DNA of 64,000 nt from Bacteroidota bacterium (GCA_026391075.1 JAPLES010000020.1:39403-103402); one strand, 5' to 3'; counted from the stretch's first letter, positions 1 through 9,559 are shown. Notes: generated from the sequence alone by a model not told the origin. Numbers and translations: made by a program.

Positions 1-2
1 TA

Positions 3-1604
3 TTAGTTCAAAGAGGAGTTGAAACCTATGAACAAGCCAAGAAATTTTTTCGTCCCGAACTAAGTGATTTACACGACCCGTTTTTGATGAAGGATATGGA
101 CGAAGCCATTAATCGAATCAATGAAGCAATTGCGGCCAACGAAAAAATTCTGATTTACGGTGATTACGATGTGGATGGAACCACAGCTGTAGCCACAGTA
201 TTTTCTTTCCTCAAAGAATTTCACCCCAACATAGATTACTACGTGCCGAATCGTTATACCGAAGGTTATGGTATTTCACTAAAAGGAATTGACTACGCAG
301 CAGAAAATAATTTCTCACTCATGATTGCGCTTGATTGCGGAATAAAAGCCAATGATAAAATTGATTACGCTCTCCTTAAGAATATAGACTTCATCATCTG
401 CGACCACCATAATCCGGGTGAAGAGATTCCAAAGGCTATTGCCGTTCTCGACCCAAAGAGAAGCGATTGCAATTATCCTTTCAAAGAATTAAGTGGATGT
501 GGAATCGGCTTCAAATTGATTCAGGCTTTTAGTTTACAAAATGGAATTCCCTTGGAGAAATGCTATCAATCACTTGACTTGGTTTGTGTAAGCATTGGAA
601 GTGATATTGTTTCTATGAGTGGCGAAAACAGAACACTCGCATGGTTTGGTTTGCAAAAACTGAATTCAGAAAATGCAAGCAGTGGTTTAAAAAGGCTGAA
701 AGAAATTGCAGGCGTTCAAAAGCAAATGAGCATTGATGATGTGGTTTTTATTCTTGGTCCGCGCATCAACGCTGCGGGAAGAATGGACGATGCGATGCAC
801 GCAGTAAAGCTTTTAATTAGCGATGAAATAGATTTAGAAGGAGAAGAAAAAGCTTTTCAACTTAACCGTTTCAACAACGACCGCAAAGATTTAGATAGAA
901 ACATTACTGCTCATGCTTTAGAAATAATTGCGCGCGATGAAAATTTGATGAAGCGCAAAACAACTGTGCTTCAACATCCCGATTGGAACAAAGGAGTAAT
1001 CGGTATTGTCGCTTCGCGTTTGACTGACACTTACTATCGCCCAACAATTATTCTAACAGAAAGCGATGGCAAACTCGCAGGCAGTGCGCGGTCGGTTAAA
1101 GGTTTCGATTTATACGAAGCCATTTACGATTGCCGCGAACATCTCATTCAATTTGGCGGACATAAATTTGCTGCAGGCATGACCATGCACAAAGAAAACT
1201 TTGAAGCGTTCTCTACTCAATTTGAAAAGGTAGTGAGCGAAAGAATAACCCCCGAGCAATTAATTCCCGAATTAGAAATTGATGCGGAGTTAGAACTGGA
1301 AGACATCACTCCAAAATTCCATAGCATCCTGGAACAAATGGCTCCCTTCGGTCCTGATAATATGAAACCCGTTTTTGTAACAAAGGGAGTGCTCGATAGC
1401 GGCTGGAGTAAAATTGTAAAGGAAGAGCACATCAAATTTTCTTTAAAGAAAAAAGACAACACTAACTTTGACGGTATCGGTTTTGGAATGGCGGATAAAT
1501 TCTCCTTGGTAAAAAGCGGAGCGTTTGATATTGCTTATCAAATCAGCGAAAATGTTTGGAACGATAAAGTTAGTTTGCAGATGATGGTGAAAGATGTGAT
1601 GTAG
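3..1604 (+). CDS. recJ: Single-stranded-DNA-specific exonuclease RecJ (5' end outside window)
   Basis: RecJ degrades single-stranded DNA 5' to 3' in recombination and mismatch repair in the cytoplasm. The frame is open from base 3, and the codons before the first usable start (TTG at 84) read as normal RecJ N-terminal sequence (LVQRGVETYEQAKKFF), so the gene begins upstream of the window. About 534 codons are visible against a usual 560-580 residues, so little is missing. Motifs seen are DYDVDGTT (metal-binding DHH-domain motif), ALDCGI, CDHHNPGEEIP (the DHH motif itself), and QFGGHKFAAGM, the GGHxxAAG motif of the DHHA1 domain. The C-terminal part fits the RecJ OB-fold. It ends 30 bases before the methyltransferase gene and could be co-transcribed with it, but has no functional link to the following cluster. 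Confidence 0.96.
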   Translation, partial: LVQRGVETYEQAKKFFRPELSDLHDPFLMKDMDEAINRINEAIAANEKILIYGDYDVDGTTAVATVFSFLKEFHPNIDYYVPNRYTEGYGISLKGIDYAAENNFSLMIALDCGIKANDKIDYALLKNIDFIICDHHNPGEEIPKAIAVLDPKRSDCNYPFKELSGCGIGFKLIQAFSLQNGIPLEKCYQSLDLVCVSIGSDIVSMSGENRTLAWFGLQKLNSENASSGLKRLKEIAGVQKQMSIDDVVFILGPRINAAGRMDDAMHAVKLLISDEIDLEGEEKAFQLNRFNNDRKDLDRNITAHALEIIARDENLMKRKTTVLQHPDWNKGVIGIVASRLTDTYYRPTIILTESDGKLAGSARSVKGFDLYEAIYDCREHLIQFGGHKFAAGMTMHKENFEAFSTQFEKVVSERITPEQLIPELEIDAELELEDITPKFHSILEQMAPFGPDNMKPVFVTKGVLDSGWSKIVKEEHIKFSLKKKDNTNFDGIGFGMADKFSLVKSGAFDIAYQISENVWNDKVSLQMMVKDVM

Positions 1605-1634
1605 TGGGCTTTGATTTACTAAATTGAAAAAGAC

Positions 1635-2546
1635 ATGGCGCAGCAGAACGAAAATATTTTTACTCGAATGAAAAATTTACTCAGCCCGAATACACACCAG
1701 GTTGTTTCCTCACACAGTAGCAATGTTGGCGCTTTTTATGATTCCACTACCACAAAATTTATGGAAGTGTATGGCGAAGTGATTCAGGCATTTCGCACTA
1801 CCGATGTAAAAATTTATCTCGATTACACCATAGAAAATGCGGAACTGAAGGACGGGCAGAAAATTTTGGACGCAGGTTGTGGTGTGGGCGGACCCGCTTC
1901 GTATTTCGCTGAAAAATTAAATGTGCAGGTGGAAGGCATTACTGTTTCCGAATTTCAAGTGCAAATATCGAAAGAGATTATCGCTTCAAAAAAAATGAAA
2001 GGCACCGTGCATATTCAGCAAGGCGATTATCACCGAATAGATGAAATTTTTGGTACTGAAATTTTTGACCGTGTAATTTTTCTTGAATCGTTTGGGCACT
2101 CTGACAACAAACCGCTGCTAATTGAAAAAGCATTTAAGGTTTTAAAACCCGGTGGCATTCTCTACATCAAAGATTTGTTCAAACGCGAACATCCGAACGA
2201 AGAAGATGGGAAAAAAATTGACCGCATTGTCAACGAAATAAACAAGGCATACTGCTATCACGTAGCCGACTTGCACGAAGTATTGGCTGCTATGCGAAGA
2301 TTAAATTTCATTCTGCTATTTGTAAAAACTCCTGAGGTAAAAGTTGGTGAATTCGAACACCTTACCATCTCCAACGATTTTCAAAACCTATTCGACATTG
2401 CCAAAATTATTTCATGGGAAGACTACATTTTCCCAATAGATTTTTATGAAATAAAAGTGATGAAACCGCCTTTCGACATGAGCAAAGAGAAGCACTTGTA
2501 TTTCTTAAACCGCCCAGAAGCCGTTAGTCAAGTAAAAACCGAATAA
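1635..2546 (+). CDS. Class I SAM-dependent methyltransferase
   Basis: This 303-residue cytoplasmic protein transfers a methyl group from S-adenosylmethionine to an unknown acceptor. The SAM-binding motif I (ILDAGCGVGGP) is at residues 77-87, preceded by a helical segment, and a post-motif loop with LKPGGILYIKD at about residue 175 is typical of the Rossmann-fold class. The overall pattern resembles the sterol/tocopherol and cyclopropane-synthase-like methyltransferases, whose substrates are lipids or prenyl-derived compounds. A UbiA-type prenyltransferase starts 32 bases downstream on the same strand, so methylation of a prenylated or lipid-linked intermediate is a reasonable inference. The ATG at 1635 is the only good start. 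Substrate unknown. Confidence 0.85.
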   Translation: MAQQNENIFTRMKNLLSPNTHQVVSSHSSNVGAFYDSTTTKFMEVYGEVIQAFRTTDVKIYLDYTIENAELKDGQKILDAGCGVGGPASYFAEKLNVQVEGITVSEFQVQISKEIIASKKMKGTVHIQQGDYHRIDEIFGTEIFDRVIFLESFGHSDNKPLLIEKAFKVLKPGGILYIKDLFKREHPNEEDGKKIDRIVNEINKAYCYHVADLHEVLAAMRRLNFILLFVKTPEVKVGEFEHLTISNDFQNLFDIAKIISWEDYIFPIDFYEIKVMKPPFDMSKEKHLYFLNRPEAVSQVKTE

Positions 2547-2578
2547 CGTTTTTAGATTGAAGAACGCAGCCCAACAAA

Positions 2579-3724
2579 ATGGAAAACAGCAAAGGATTTT
2601 TTCGAATTAATGATTGGTGGAAAAGCAAAGCTGCCATGCTCATGGGCATTGTTTATCTATTTACCGCATGGTTTGCTATTTCGTTTGAACATTTTGTTTC
2701 ACTTGCCTTGCTTTCTATTACCACCATTTCAGGTTTTGCTTCTATGGGTTATTTGCTCAACGATTTTTTTGATAGAGAAAAAGATTTGAAAGCCGGCAAG
2801 GAAAATTTTTTATTGAACAAATCTGCCTTAGTTATTTTTTTATTGTTTCTTCTCTCTTCCATTTTTTTATTTCTCCCTTGGTTCAAACTTCCTTTCAATC
2901 ACATTTCGGTGTTGCTGATTTTTGTAGAAATCTTTTTGTTGCTTATTTATTCTTTACCACCCGTTAGCTTAAAAGAAAAAGGGCTGAGTGGTGTTTTTAC
3001 AGATGCCATGTATGCACATAGTATTCCAGTAATTCTTGCCGGATATACTTTTTCATTAGCTGCGCATCGTGACTTTGCTATGGTTCTGGTCTTGCTTCTT
3101 TTTTTGTGGCAACTGGCAATGGGGATAAGAAATATTTTACTTCATCAGCATAACGACAGTTTTCTAGATTCAAAAGTCGGAAACAAAACCTGGGTGCTTC
3201 GGTCGAATGAAGCAACTTTTCATACACAAATAAAAACTGCACTCTTTATCGAAATTTCTTTAAGCCTTATTTTTTTTCTGCTCCTATCCTTTTATGTTTT
3301 TCTGTTTTTGCCGGTAGCTTTTGTAATTATCTTCTTATCCTTTATGACGCTCATTCGTTTTAGAGAGAACGGAATACAGCAAATGCTTCTTAGCAAATCA
3401 AGATATTTTCCCAATAATATTTATGAAAAATGGATGCCAGCAGTAATTTTGATTTCACTTGGGTTCACCAATTCCTATTTTTGGATTATTCTTCTTTTAC
3501 ATACCGCCCTCTTTAATTTCGAAGCCTACATTGAAACCTTTGCCTTGCTAAATACTTATGGCATTCGGTTGTATTGGCGGGGCAAGCGCATACCGCTTCG
3601 TGCTGTGCTTTCATTTCTCATCAATCATTTCATCTACTACGTTTTCCGCATCTTCGGAGTTAATCTTAAAAAAGAAAATCTCTCTGCCCTTGAATACATC
3701 AACCGAAAACAGAACGATAAATAG
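2579..3724 (+). CDS. UbiA-family prenyltransferase-like membrane protein
   Basis: This 381-residue, very hydrophobic protein has about eight to nine predicted membrane helices. The first Asp-rich motif, NDFFDREKD, is at about residues 61-69 and matches the NDxxDxxxD prenyl-diphosphate/Mg2+ site of UbiA enzymes. A second Asp motif, DSFLDSKVG, is near residue 193. YSLPPVSLKEKG matches the conserved YS-PP-RLKxRG segment. The family transfers prenyl or ribosyl-phosphate groups to aromatic or sugar acceptors in the membrane. It sits between the methyltransferase (32 bases upstream) and asparagine synthetase (6 bases downstream), clearly in the same operon. It could be a polyprenyl-phosphate phosphoribosyl- or quinone-type transferase; the acceptor is not evident. 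Confidence 0.82.
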   Translation: MENSKGFFRINDWWKSKAAMLMGIVYLFTAWFAISFEHFVSLALLSITTISGFASMGYLLNDFFDREKDLKAGKENFLLNKSALVIFLLFLLSSIFLFLPWFKLPFNHISVLLIFVEIFLLLIYSLPPVSLKEKGLSGVFTDAMYAHSIPVILAGYTFSLAAHRDFAMVLVLLLFLWQLAMGIRNILLHQHNDSFLDSKVGNKTWVLRSNEATFHTQIKTALFIEISLSLIFFLLLSFYVFLFLPVAFVIIFLSFMTLIRFRENGIQQMLLSKSRYFPNNIYEKWMPAVILISLGFTNSYFWIILLLHTALFNFEAYIETFALLNTYGIRLYWRGKRIPLRAVLSFLINHFIYYVFRIFGVNLKKENLSALEYINRKQNDK

Positions 3725-3730
3725 ATAGCC

Positions 3731-5515
3731 ATGTGCGGAATTGTGGGTCAACTAAATTTAAAAAATGCAATTGAGCGAAGTGCATTCATTGCTATGCGAG
3801 ATACGCTTACTCATCGCGGACCCGATGATGCCGGTGCTAATTTTTTTGAAAATGATTCTATTGCCTTAGGTCACCGCAGACTTTCATTTCTCGATTTAAG
3901 CGAAGCGGGCAGGCAGCCCATAAGCAATGAAGATGAAACCATTTGGATAACATTCAATGGCGAAATCTATAACTACATAGAACTGCGCAACGAGTTACTA
4001 AAGCTGAATTATCGTTTCAAAACTGAAACAGATACAGAAGTTATTATTCATGGATATGAAGAATGGGGCACTGAAATTATTTCGAGGCTGAAAGGAATGT
4101 TCGCTTTCGGGTTGCTCGATTTGAAGAAAAATCAACTTCTTCTTGCGCGCGATACCTTTGGCATAAAACCTCTTTACTACTATCAGCATAATGAACAATT
4201 CATTTTTGCTTCAGAGCTAAAAGCGATTTTAAAATGCAGCGATGTAAAACGCGAAATTGATTTCACTTCGTTTGCTGATTATTTCATTTATCGCTACGTA
4301 CCTTCTCCAAAAAGCATCTGGAAAAATATTTCAAAACTTCCTCCCGCACACTTTTTGATTTTCGATTACAAAACAAACACCACTCAACTTACTGAATATC
4401 GTCAGCTAAAATTCGGTTCAGAAAAAATCAACGAGCAGGATTTAATTTCAGAAGTTGGTAAAATGCTTGAGCAATCCGTTAGCATTCACGCGAGAAGCGA
4501 TGTGCCTATCGGCTCCTTTTTAAGTGGTGGTTATGATAGTTCAGCCATTGTTTACTATTTAACCAAACTCGGATACAAACCCGAAACATTTTCAATTGGT
4601 TTTAAAGATTGGCAAAACAGCGAACATCAGTTTGCGCAACTGGTTGCAGACCATTTAAACGTTCCTCATAACGTAACACTTGCTACTGACGAAACACTAG
4701 AACTGTTGGATATTATGCCTGATGTTTATGATGAACCCATTGCAGACATTTCAATTTTGCCAACATGGTTGGTCAGCCGTTCAGCTGTACAAAAAGTAAA
4801 AGCAGTAATGAGTGGTGAAGGTGCCGATGAATTGTTTGGCGGTTATACTTGGCACAAAGAATTTTATAAAAAGAATGCAGAATTGCCTTTTTGGAAAAAG
4901 TGGAGCAATAAACTTTCAGGAGAAAAAGGTTTCGATACAGTTGCGTTTTATTCTAATGCCATGGCTATGGGAAAATTCGATGGTAATGAATTGAAGCAAA
5001 TGCTTCACCCAGATTTTCATTCTTCAATTCCCGAAGACAGTAATTGGTTTTACAGGAAAAACTTCAATTCAAATTTATCTCCAGTCAAATCGCTTCAGAA
5101 ATTAGATATAAAATGTTTTATGGGTGAACTGGTACTTACGAAGATTGACCGCGCTACAATGGCCAATTCTTTAGAAGCGCGTGTGCCTTTTCTTGATTAC
5201 AAATTATTTGAAAAGATATTAGAGGTGAATGAGGATGTCTACTTCAAACCCGATACCACAAAATTCGTTTTGTACGAAAATATTTCAGAACATCTACCTA
5301 CTGCCATTCTAGAAAGGAAGAAACAAGGTTTCGTTGGTCCCGATAAATTTTACATGAACATTGAGCGATACAAAAATATTTTGGGTAATGCTGATCTCGT
5401 TCGTGATGGAATAGTTAGAGCAGAATATTATGAGCGTTTACTTAACAACAAAGACCATTGGCGGCTGTGGAAATTAGCAGTAATGGAAAAGTGGTATAAA
5501 CGATGGGCTACTTAA
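3731..5515 (+). CDS. asnB: Asparagine synthase (glutamine-hydrolysing)
   Basis: This 594-residue cytoplasmic enzyme makes an amide bond using ATP and ammonia from glutamine; the canonical product is asparagine. The N-terminus MCGIVGQ places the class II glutaminase Cys at position 2, and THRGPDDAG, FNGEIYNY and ARDTFGIKPLYY follow as in AsnB. The ATP pyrophosphatase loop SGGYDSS is near residue 265, with SGEGADELFGGY further on. Length matches the family. Homologues inside polysaccharide clusters often amidate sugar acids or act in secondary metabolism. Given the prenyltransferase before it and glycosyltransferases after it, that role is as likely as bulk asparagine synthesis. The tail overlaps the earliest possible start of the next gene by 13 bases. 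Confidence 0.93.
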   Translation: MCGIVGQLNLKNAIERSAFIAMRDTLTHRGPDDAGANFFENDSIALGHRRLSFLDLSEAGRQPISNEDETIWITFNGEIYNYIELRNELLKLNYRFKTETDTEVIIHGYEEWGTEIISRLKGMFAFGLLDLKKNQLLLARDTFGIKPLYYYQHNEQFIFASELKAILKCSDVKREIDFTSFADYFIYRYVPSPKSIWKNISKLPPAHFLIFDYKTNTTQLTEYRQLKFGSEKINEQDLISEVGKMLEQSVSIHARSDVPIGSFLSGGYDSSAIVYYLTKLGYKPETFSIGFKDWQNSEHQFAQLVADHLNVPHNVTLATDETLELLDIMPDVYDEPIADISILPTWLVSRSAVQKVKAVMSGEGADELFGGYTWHKEFYKKNAELPFWKKWSNKLSGEKGFDTVAFYSNAMAMGKFDGNELKQMLHPDFHSSIPEDSNWFYRKNFNSNLSPVKSLQKLDIKCFMGELVLTKIDRATMANSLEARVPFLDYKLFEKILEVNEDVYFKPDTTKFVLYENISEHLPTAILERKKQGFVGPDKFYMNIERYKNILGNADLVRDGIVRAEYYERLLNNKDHWRLWKLAVMEKWYKRWAT

Positions 5516-5526
5516 ACGGAAGCGAA

Positions 5527-6735
5527 ATGACAAACACAAACCAAAAAATATTTGTTTTCGTGGTGTGTGGTGCGCGTGCTCATATTGAAACATTACACCT
5601 CTCGCTACAAGCACTTGGTAAATATTCAAGAAACGAAATTTGGATACTTACCGATACAAGTCGGAACGAAATTTCAATACACCATGCCAATATTATTGAT
5701 GCAAAAACTCCTACTGAGTTCAACCATCATCAGGCGAGCATTTATTTAAAAACCGGCATTCATAAATTTTTGCCCGCTGGTAATTCCTACTGCTATCTCG
5801 ACACTGATGTAATTGCACTTAATAGCGGTATAGATGAAATTTTTGAATATTACCTATTGCCCGTTACTTTTTGCACCGATGTTACGAAGCTGAATAAGTT
5901 TAGTCCCTTTGCGGTAAATTGTAATTGCCTCGCTAATTTTGAGCGTGATAAAACGCTTCCGGCATTTTATGACAAAGAATTTACAGAAACCGTTTTACCT
6001 CAAATTGAATTTATTGACCGTTGCGTTCATGAAATTGAACGAAGAGTGGCGGCAACTAAAAAATCGAAATGGGTTTACAACCTGCATAAACTCAAGTATT
6101 GGTTGGGCGGAAATTTTTATGCTTTGGATAGCGATTATAAACTGGAAAAAGAAACGGGCTTATGGTTCACCTCAAAAGGAAAGAGGTTAAAATATGAAGC
6201 TGCTGAAAAAGATGTGGTCGCATACATTCAAAACAAAACCGCATTCCGTTTCAATCCATCTACCAATCAATGGTACCGCAGAGACGGCTCTTCGGTTTCG
6301 CAGTTGTATTGCAATCACTTGCAAGAAAAAATTCAAAACAAATTTGGCATTGCTATTTCACCTGATGACTGGCAACATTGGAACGGAGGTGTTTTTTTAT
6401 TTGATGATGCCTCCCATGATTTTTTAAACTGCTGGCATGAAATGACGATGCAGGTTTTTCAGGATAAAAACTGGCGCACGCGCGACCAGGGTACGCTGGC
6501 TGCCACCGCTTGGAAATTTGACCTGCAGAATCATTTCACCTTGCCGCTATCGTTTAACTTTATTGCTGACTACGAATTGCCATTAGCGCATTACCCGGGT
6601 AATTTGAAATTTAAAACCGCAACCAGTGAAAAAATAATAGCACCTAAGTTTGTACACGTGTATAAAAACTGGGGTGATATGAATTGGCAAGTTTGGAAAG
6701 ATATTTTCAACCATATTTCGCAAGATGGCAAGTGA
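5527..6735 (+). CDS. Putative glycosyltransferase (DxD, family not recognised)
   Basis: This is a soluble protein of about 402 residues. I recognise no named family, but YLDTDVIAL near residues 90-97 has the D-x-D of nucleotide-sugar-dependent GT-A glycosyltransferases, preceded by a Rossmann-like N-terminus (FVFVVCGARAHIETLHLSLQAL). A later segment, HWNGGVFLFDDASHDF, followed by a DQGTLAATAW stretch is typical of glycogenin/GT8-like enzymes. An in-frame ATG at 5503 overlaps asnB by 13 bases. The ATG at 5527 is preferred because it lies outside asnB and starts just before the first beta-strand. It overlaps the following glycosyltransferase gene by 11 bases, so both are probably coupled. Inferred role: a sugar addition in surface glycan assembly. 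Confidence 0.7.
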   Translation: MTNTNQKIFVFVVCGARAHIETLHLSLQALGKYSRNEIWILTDTSRNEISIHHANIIDAKTPTEFNHHQASIYLKTGIHKFLPAGNSYCYLDTDVIALNSGIDEIFEYYLLPVTFCTDVTKLNKFSPFAVNCNCLANFERDKTLPAFYDKEFTETVLPQIEFIDRCVHEIERRVAATKKSKWVYNLHKLKYWLGGNFYALDSDYKLEKETGLWFTSKGKRLKYEAAEKDVVAYIQNKTAFRFNPSTNQWYRRDGSSVSQLYCNHLQEKIQNKFGIAISPDDWQHWNGGVFLFDDASHDFLNCWHEMTMQVFQDKNWRTRDQGTLAATAWKFDLQNHFTLPLSFNFIADYELPLAHYPGNLKFKTATSEKIIAPKFVHVYKNWGDMNWQVWKDIFNHISQDGK

Positions 6736-7528
6736 AGAAAATAAAGTAAACGCCCTTTGGATAGGTAAGCAATTAAGCAAACTTGAATTGCTTACACTTC
6801 ATTCGTTTATTGCACACGGTCATTCGTTTAAATTGTGGTTATATGACGAACTGGAAAATGATTTGCCGGAAAGCATAGAGATAGGTGATGCATCGGCCAT
6901 CATTCCCCGTGAAAAGATTTTTTCCTATCGCAACCAAAATTCTTTTGGGCACGGCAAAGGAAGCTATGCGGGTTTCTCCGATATTTTCAGATACAAACTT
7001 TTGCATGAACACGGTGGCTGGTGGGTAGATATGGATATCACCTGTTTAAAAAAATTTGATTTCGATGCTCCGTATGTTTTTAGAAATCACCATGAATTAA
7101 AAGTAGTGGGCAATGTGATGAGGTGCCCCAAAAATTCGGAGTTGATGAAAGCTTGCTATGAAGAAGCGATGGACCAGGTAACCGAACATAATACCGATTG
7201 GCACAAGCCCATTGATATACTCAATCATAACATTACCCGGCTGGGTCTAGAAAATTATATAACGCATAACATCAGCAACCCCGACCACTGGGACGAAACA
7301 CGAAAATATTATTCAGAGAAAAATGATTTACCTGCCGATTGGTTTTTTGTTCACTGGCAAAACGAAGAGTTGCGCTCACGCGATATTTCTAAAAACGATT
7401 TTTATTGTCGCTCGGCTGTTGCCCGTTTAGCAGCGCATTATAATCTGTTTCAAATGCCCGATAGCTTTTGGCAGAAAACAATTAATACCATTCAACATTC
7501 AGAGTTTATACGGATACTTGTGCCATGA
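6725..7528 (+). CDS. GT32/capsular-polysaccharide-type glycosyltransferase
   Basis: This 267-residue protein has the signature of sugar transferases with a DxD motif (GT32, or the related capsular polysaccharide synthesis family). The N-terminus LWIGKQLSKLELLTLHSF resembles the WxG entry motif. FSDIFRYKLLHEHGG leads into WWVDMDITCL at about residues 100-109, where D-M-D is the metal/nucleotide-sugar site. These cytoplasmic enzymes use UDP- or GDP-sugars to extend lipid- or protein-linked glycans. It overlaps the previous gene by 11 bases and shares an ATGA junction with the radical SAM gene downstream, so it is in the middle of a tightly packed operon. Donor and acceptor sugars cannot be told. 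Confidence 0.83.
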   Translation: MASEENKVNALWIGKQLSKLELLTLHSFIAHGHSFKLWLYDELENDLPESIEIGDASAIIPREKIFSYRNQNSFGHGKGSYAGFSDIFRYKLLHEHGGWWVDMDITCLKKFDFDAPYVFRNHHELKVVGNVMRCPKNSELMKACYEEAMDQVTEHNTDWHKPIDILNHNITRLGLENYITHNISNPDHWDETRKYYSEKNDLPADWFFVHWQNEELRSRDISKNDFYCRSAVARLAAHYNLFQMPDSFWQKTINTIQHSEFIRILVP

Positions 7529-9078
7529 TATTAAGTGCCGATTTATTAAAAGCTTACAACCAAACACGTTCAGCCAACAGCAAATCGCTGGCTTGCCATG
7601 CTCCTTTTGTCAATTTAAACTTTGAGCAAAACGGCAATGTGCGCGCCTGCTGTTATAACACTACGCATATCTTGGGCAAGTGGCCCGAAAATTCTATTGC
7701 CGAAATTTGGCAGGGCGAAAAAGCGAATGAATTGCGCCAGTATATTCAGCAAAATAATTTTGGTGGTGGTTGTACCGAGTGCGGCAAAATGATTGAAGTA
7801 GGAAATTACCAAGGAGTTCGCGCTAAATATTACGATGAGTTTTCGAGCAGTTTTTTTTCTTCTCCACTCGAAAAAATAAAAACTGCACTTACCGGCAAAT
7901 TGGGTTTTCCTAAGGTGATGGAGTTTGAATTGAGCAACGAATGCAATCTGGAATGTGTGATGTGCAACGGTTATTTTTCTTCTAGTATTCGCAAGAACCG
8001 CGAAAAGCTGCCGCCTATTCCTTCGCCTTACAACGACAAATTTGTAGATGAACTCGAACCGTTTATTCCGCATTTAACCGATGCCAAATTTTTAGGAGGC
8101 GAGCCTTTTATGATTGAAATTTATTTGAGAATATGGGAGCGCATTCGCAAAATCAATCCAAACATTCGCATTCACATTACCACCAATGGAACGTTTTTAA
8201 ATAACCGGGTAAAAGAATTGCTCGAAGGTTTGCGGGCAGGAATTATTCTTTCGATTGATTCGGTGAACCGAGAGACTTATCCTAAAATAAGAGTGAACGG
8301 CAACTTTGATAAGGTGATGGAGAACCTCGAATATTTTCGCAATTACACCCAGCGCAAAAAAACTTTTCTATCCATTGCCGCTTGCCCTATTACGCTCAAC
8401 TGGCTGGAGCTTCCGCAACTGCTTTCTTTTTGTTTAGAAAAAAATGTGGCTTTGTATTTCAATGCCGTGTTTTCGCCACAGGCTTTGTCGCTACGCGAGC
8501 AAACGCCTGAGTATTTGCAAAACGTAATTTCATTTTTAGAAAAAAATCCTGCGCCAGCTTCTACCAAACATGCCCAGTCGCCCGAGCAATTGAGCATCAA
8601 TGCTTATAACGATTTTATTCATTTGCTCAAAGGCTGGTTACAGGAAAAACAAAGCTGGAACGAAATGGAACAGCGCACCGCTAGTGCGGTGAAAGAAAAT
8701 ACTGCCTCTGCTTATTCGTTCAATTTTACGGGTGAGCCGCTAACCGATATTCGCTACCTGATTGGTGAAATAAAAAATTCGCAAAACACCGAAGACCGCG
8801 AAAAGCTGATACAACTGCAACAGCAGTTGCAAAATAAATTTACAGCCCTGCCTGCCGAAAAATTGTGGGAAGGCTTACTCTGCTATTTTACCGAAAAGGA
8901 GACGAACGAAGACCTGCAACAAAAAATTCAAAAGATTGCCGACATGATAAACAGCCACGAGCAAAAAAACAAAGTGCTGGTGCAATTGGTCATCTTTCCT
9001 CCCCAAAGCCTTTCGCTGTTTTTAAAAGAAATGCCTTTTGAAAGCCTTGCCGAAAATCTGATGCGGTATTTTAGCTGA
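7525..9078 (+). CDS. Radical SAM protein with N-terminal SPASM-like module
   Basis: This 517-residue protein has the radical SAM cluster motif CNLECVMC (C140, C144, C147), which binds the 4Fe-4S cluster used to cleave SAM. Ahead of it is a Cys-rich module (C24, C42, C43, C83, C86) with the spacing and wording of a SPASM auxiliary-cluster domain: CHAPF, then a G-x-V-x-x-C strand, EIW, and a closing CxxC. In most SPASM proteins this module follows the catalytic domain; here it comes first. GGEPF near residue 193 is the GGE SAM-binding motif. The remaining 200 residues are helical and unassigned. The gene overlaps the glycosyltransferase by 4 bases and its stop codon directly abuts the 42-bp repeat array. 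Three related proteins are encoded nearby. Substrate unknown; a sugar, peptide or lipid intermediate of the cluster is likely. Confidence 0.87.
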   Translation: MILSADLLKAYNQTRSANSKSLACHAPFVNLNFEQNGNVRACCYNTTHILGKWPENSIAEIWQGEKANELRQYIQQNNFGGGCTECGKMIEVGNYQGVRAKYYDEFSSSFFSSPLEKIKTALTGKLGFPKVMEFELSNECNLECVMCNGYFSSSIRKNREKLPPIPSPYNDKFVDELEPFIPHLTDAKFLGGEPFMIEIYLRIWERIRKINPNIRIHITTNGTFLNNRVKELLEGLRAGIILSIDSVNRETYPKIRVNGNFDKVMENLEYFRNYTQRKKTFLSIAACPITLNWLELPQLLSFCLEKNVALYFNAVFSPQALSLREQTPEYLQNVISFLEKNPAPASTKHAQSPEQLSINAYNDFIHLLKGWLQEKQSWNEMEQRTASAVKENTASAYSFNFTGEPLTDIRYLIGEIKNSQNTEDREKLIQLQQQLQNKFTALPAEKLWEGLLCYFTEKETNEDLQQKIQKIADMINSHEQKNKVLVQLVIFPPQSLSLFLKEMPFESLAENLMRYFS

Positions 9079-9559
9079 TTCTATTACTTAGAAAGTTCAA
9101 TTCTCTTTACCTAACTCAATCTTCTAAACTTAGAAGGTGCAATATTCTTTAGCAAACCCATTCTTCTAAGCTTAAAAGGTGCAAAATTCTTTAGCAAACC
9201 CATTCTTCTAAGCTTAAAAAGTGCAAATTTATTTTCCAAACGCTATATTCTAAACTGCGGAGATGCGATTTTCTTTATCCGATTGATACTCCGCAACTAT
9301 GGAGATACGATTTGCTAAGGAAAATCCACTCTCCATTGTAATGGAACTACAGTTTGCTAGAGAAAATCGGCTCTCACATACGTGTGAACTACGGTTTGCT
9401 AGAGAAAATTGGCTCTCACACACGTGTGAACTACGTGTTGCTGAAGAAAACTGCTTCTCACACATATGTGAACTACGATTTGCTAAAGAAAATTGATGCT
9501 CACATACCTGTGAACACCAATTTGCTAAAGAAAATCGCCTCTCACAGGTATAGCAAACA
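9079..9559. repeat. 42-bp tandem repeat array (11 units plus a partial) with paired arms and a loop reversal
   Basis: The array begins on the first base after the radical SAM stop codon and holds eleven consecutive 42-base units (9079, 9121, 9163 and so on to 9499-9540) plus a partial unit. Each unit is a 16-base arm region followed by a 26-base core. The 3' half of one arm pairs with the 5' half of the next arm, and the pairs change together: TTAGAAG with CTTCTAA, TGCGGAG with CTCCGCA, ATGGAG with CTCCAT, TATGTGA with TCACATA, TACCTGTGA with TCACAGGTA. The core reads ATTCTTTAGCAAAC in units 1-2 and in changed form in units 3-4, and GTTTGCTAAAGAAAAT, its reverse complement, in units 5-10. It lies between two convergent radical SAM genes. 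No unique spacers are present. Confidence 0.9.

Noticed and set aside
4812..4994. Small open frames inside asnB and other long genes
   Set aside because: They lie fully inside genes with clear protein families and carry no recognisable domains.
9250..9496. Genes coding 14-residue peptide repeats on both strands of the array
   Set aside because: The unit length is divisible by three, so frames stay open on both strands without selection. No start context or signal is present, and arm pairing explains the sequence better.
9079..9559. CRISPR array
   Set aside because: All of each 42-base unit is related, there are no unique spacers, unit arms change gradually, and no cas genes are in the window.
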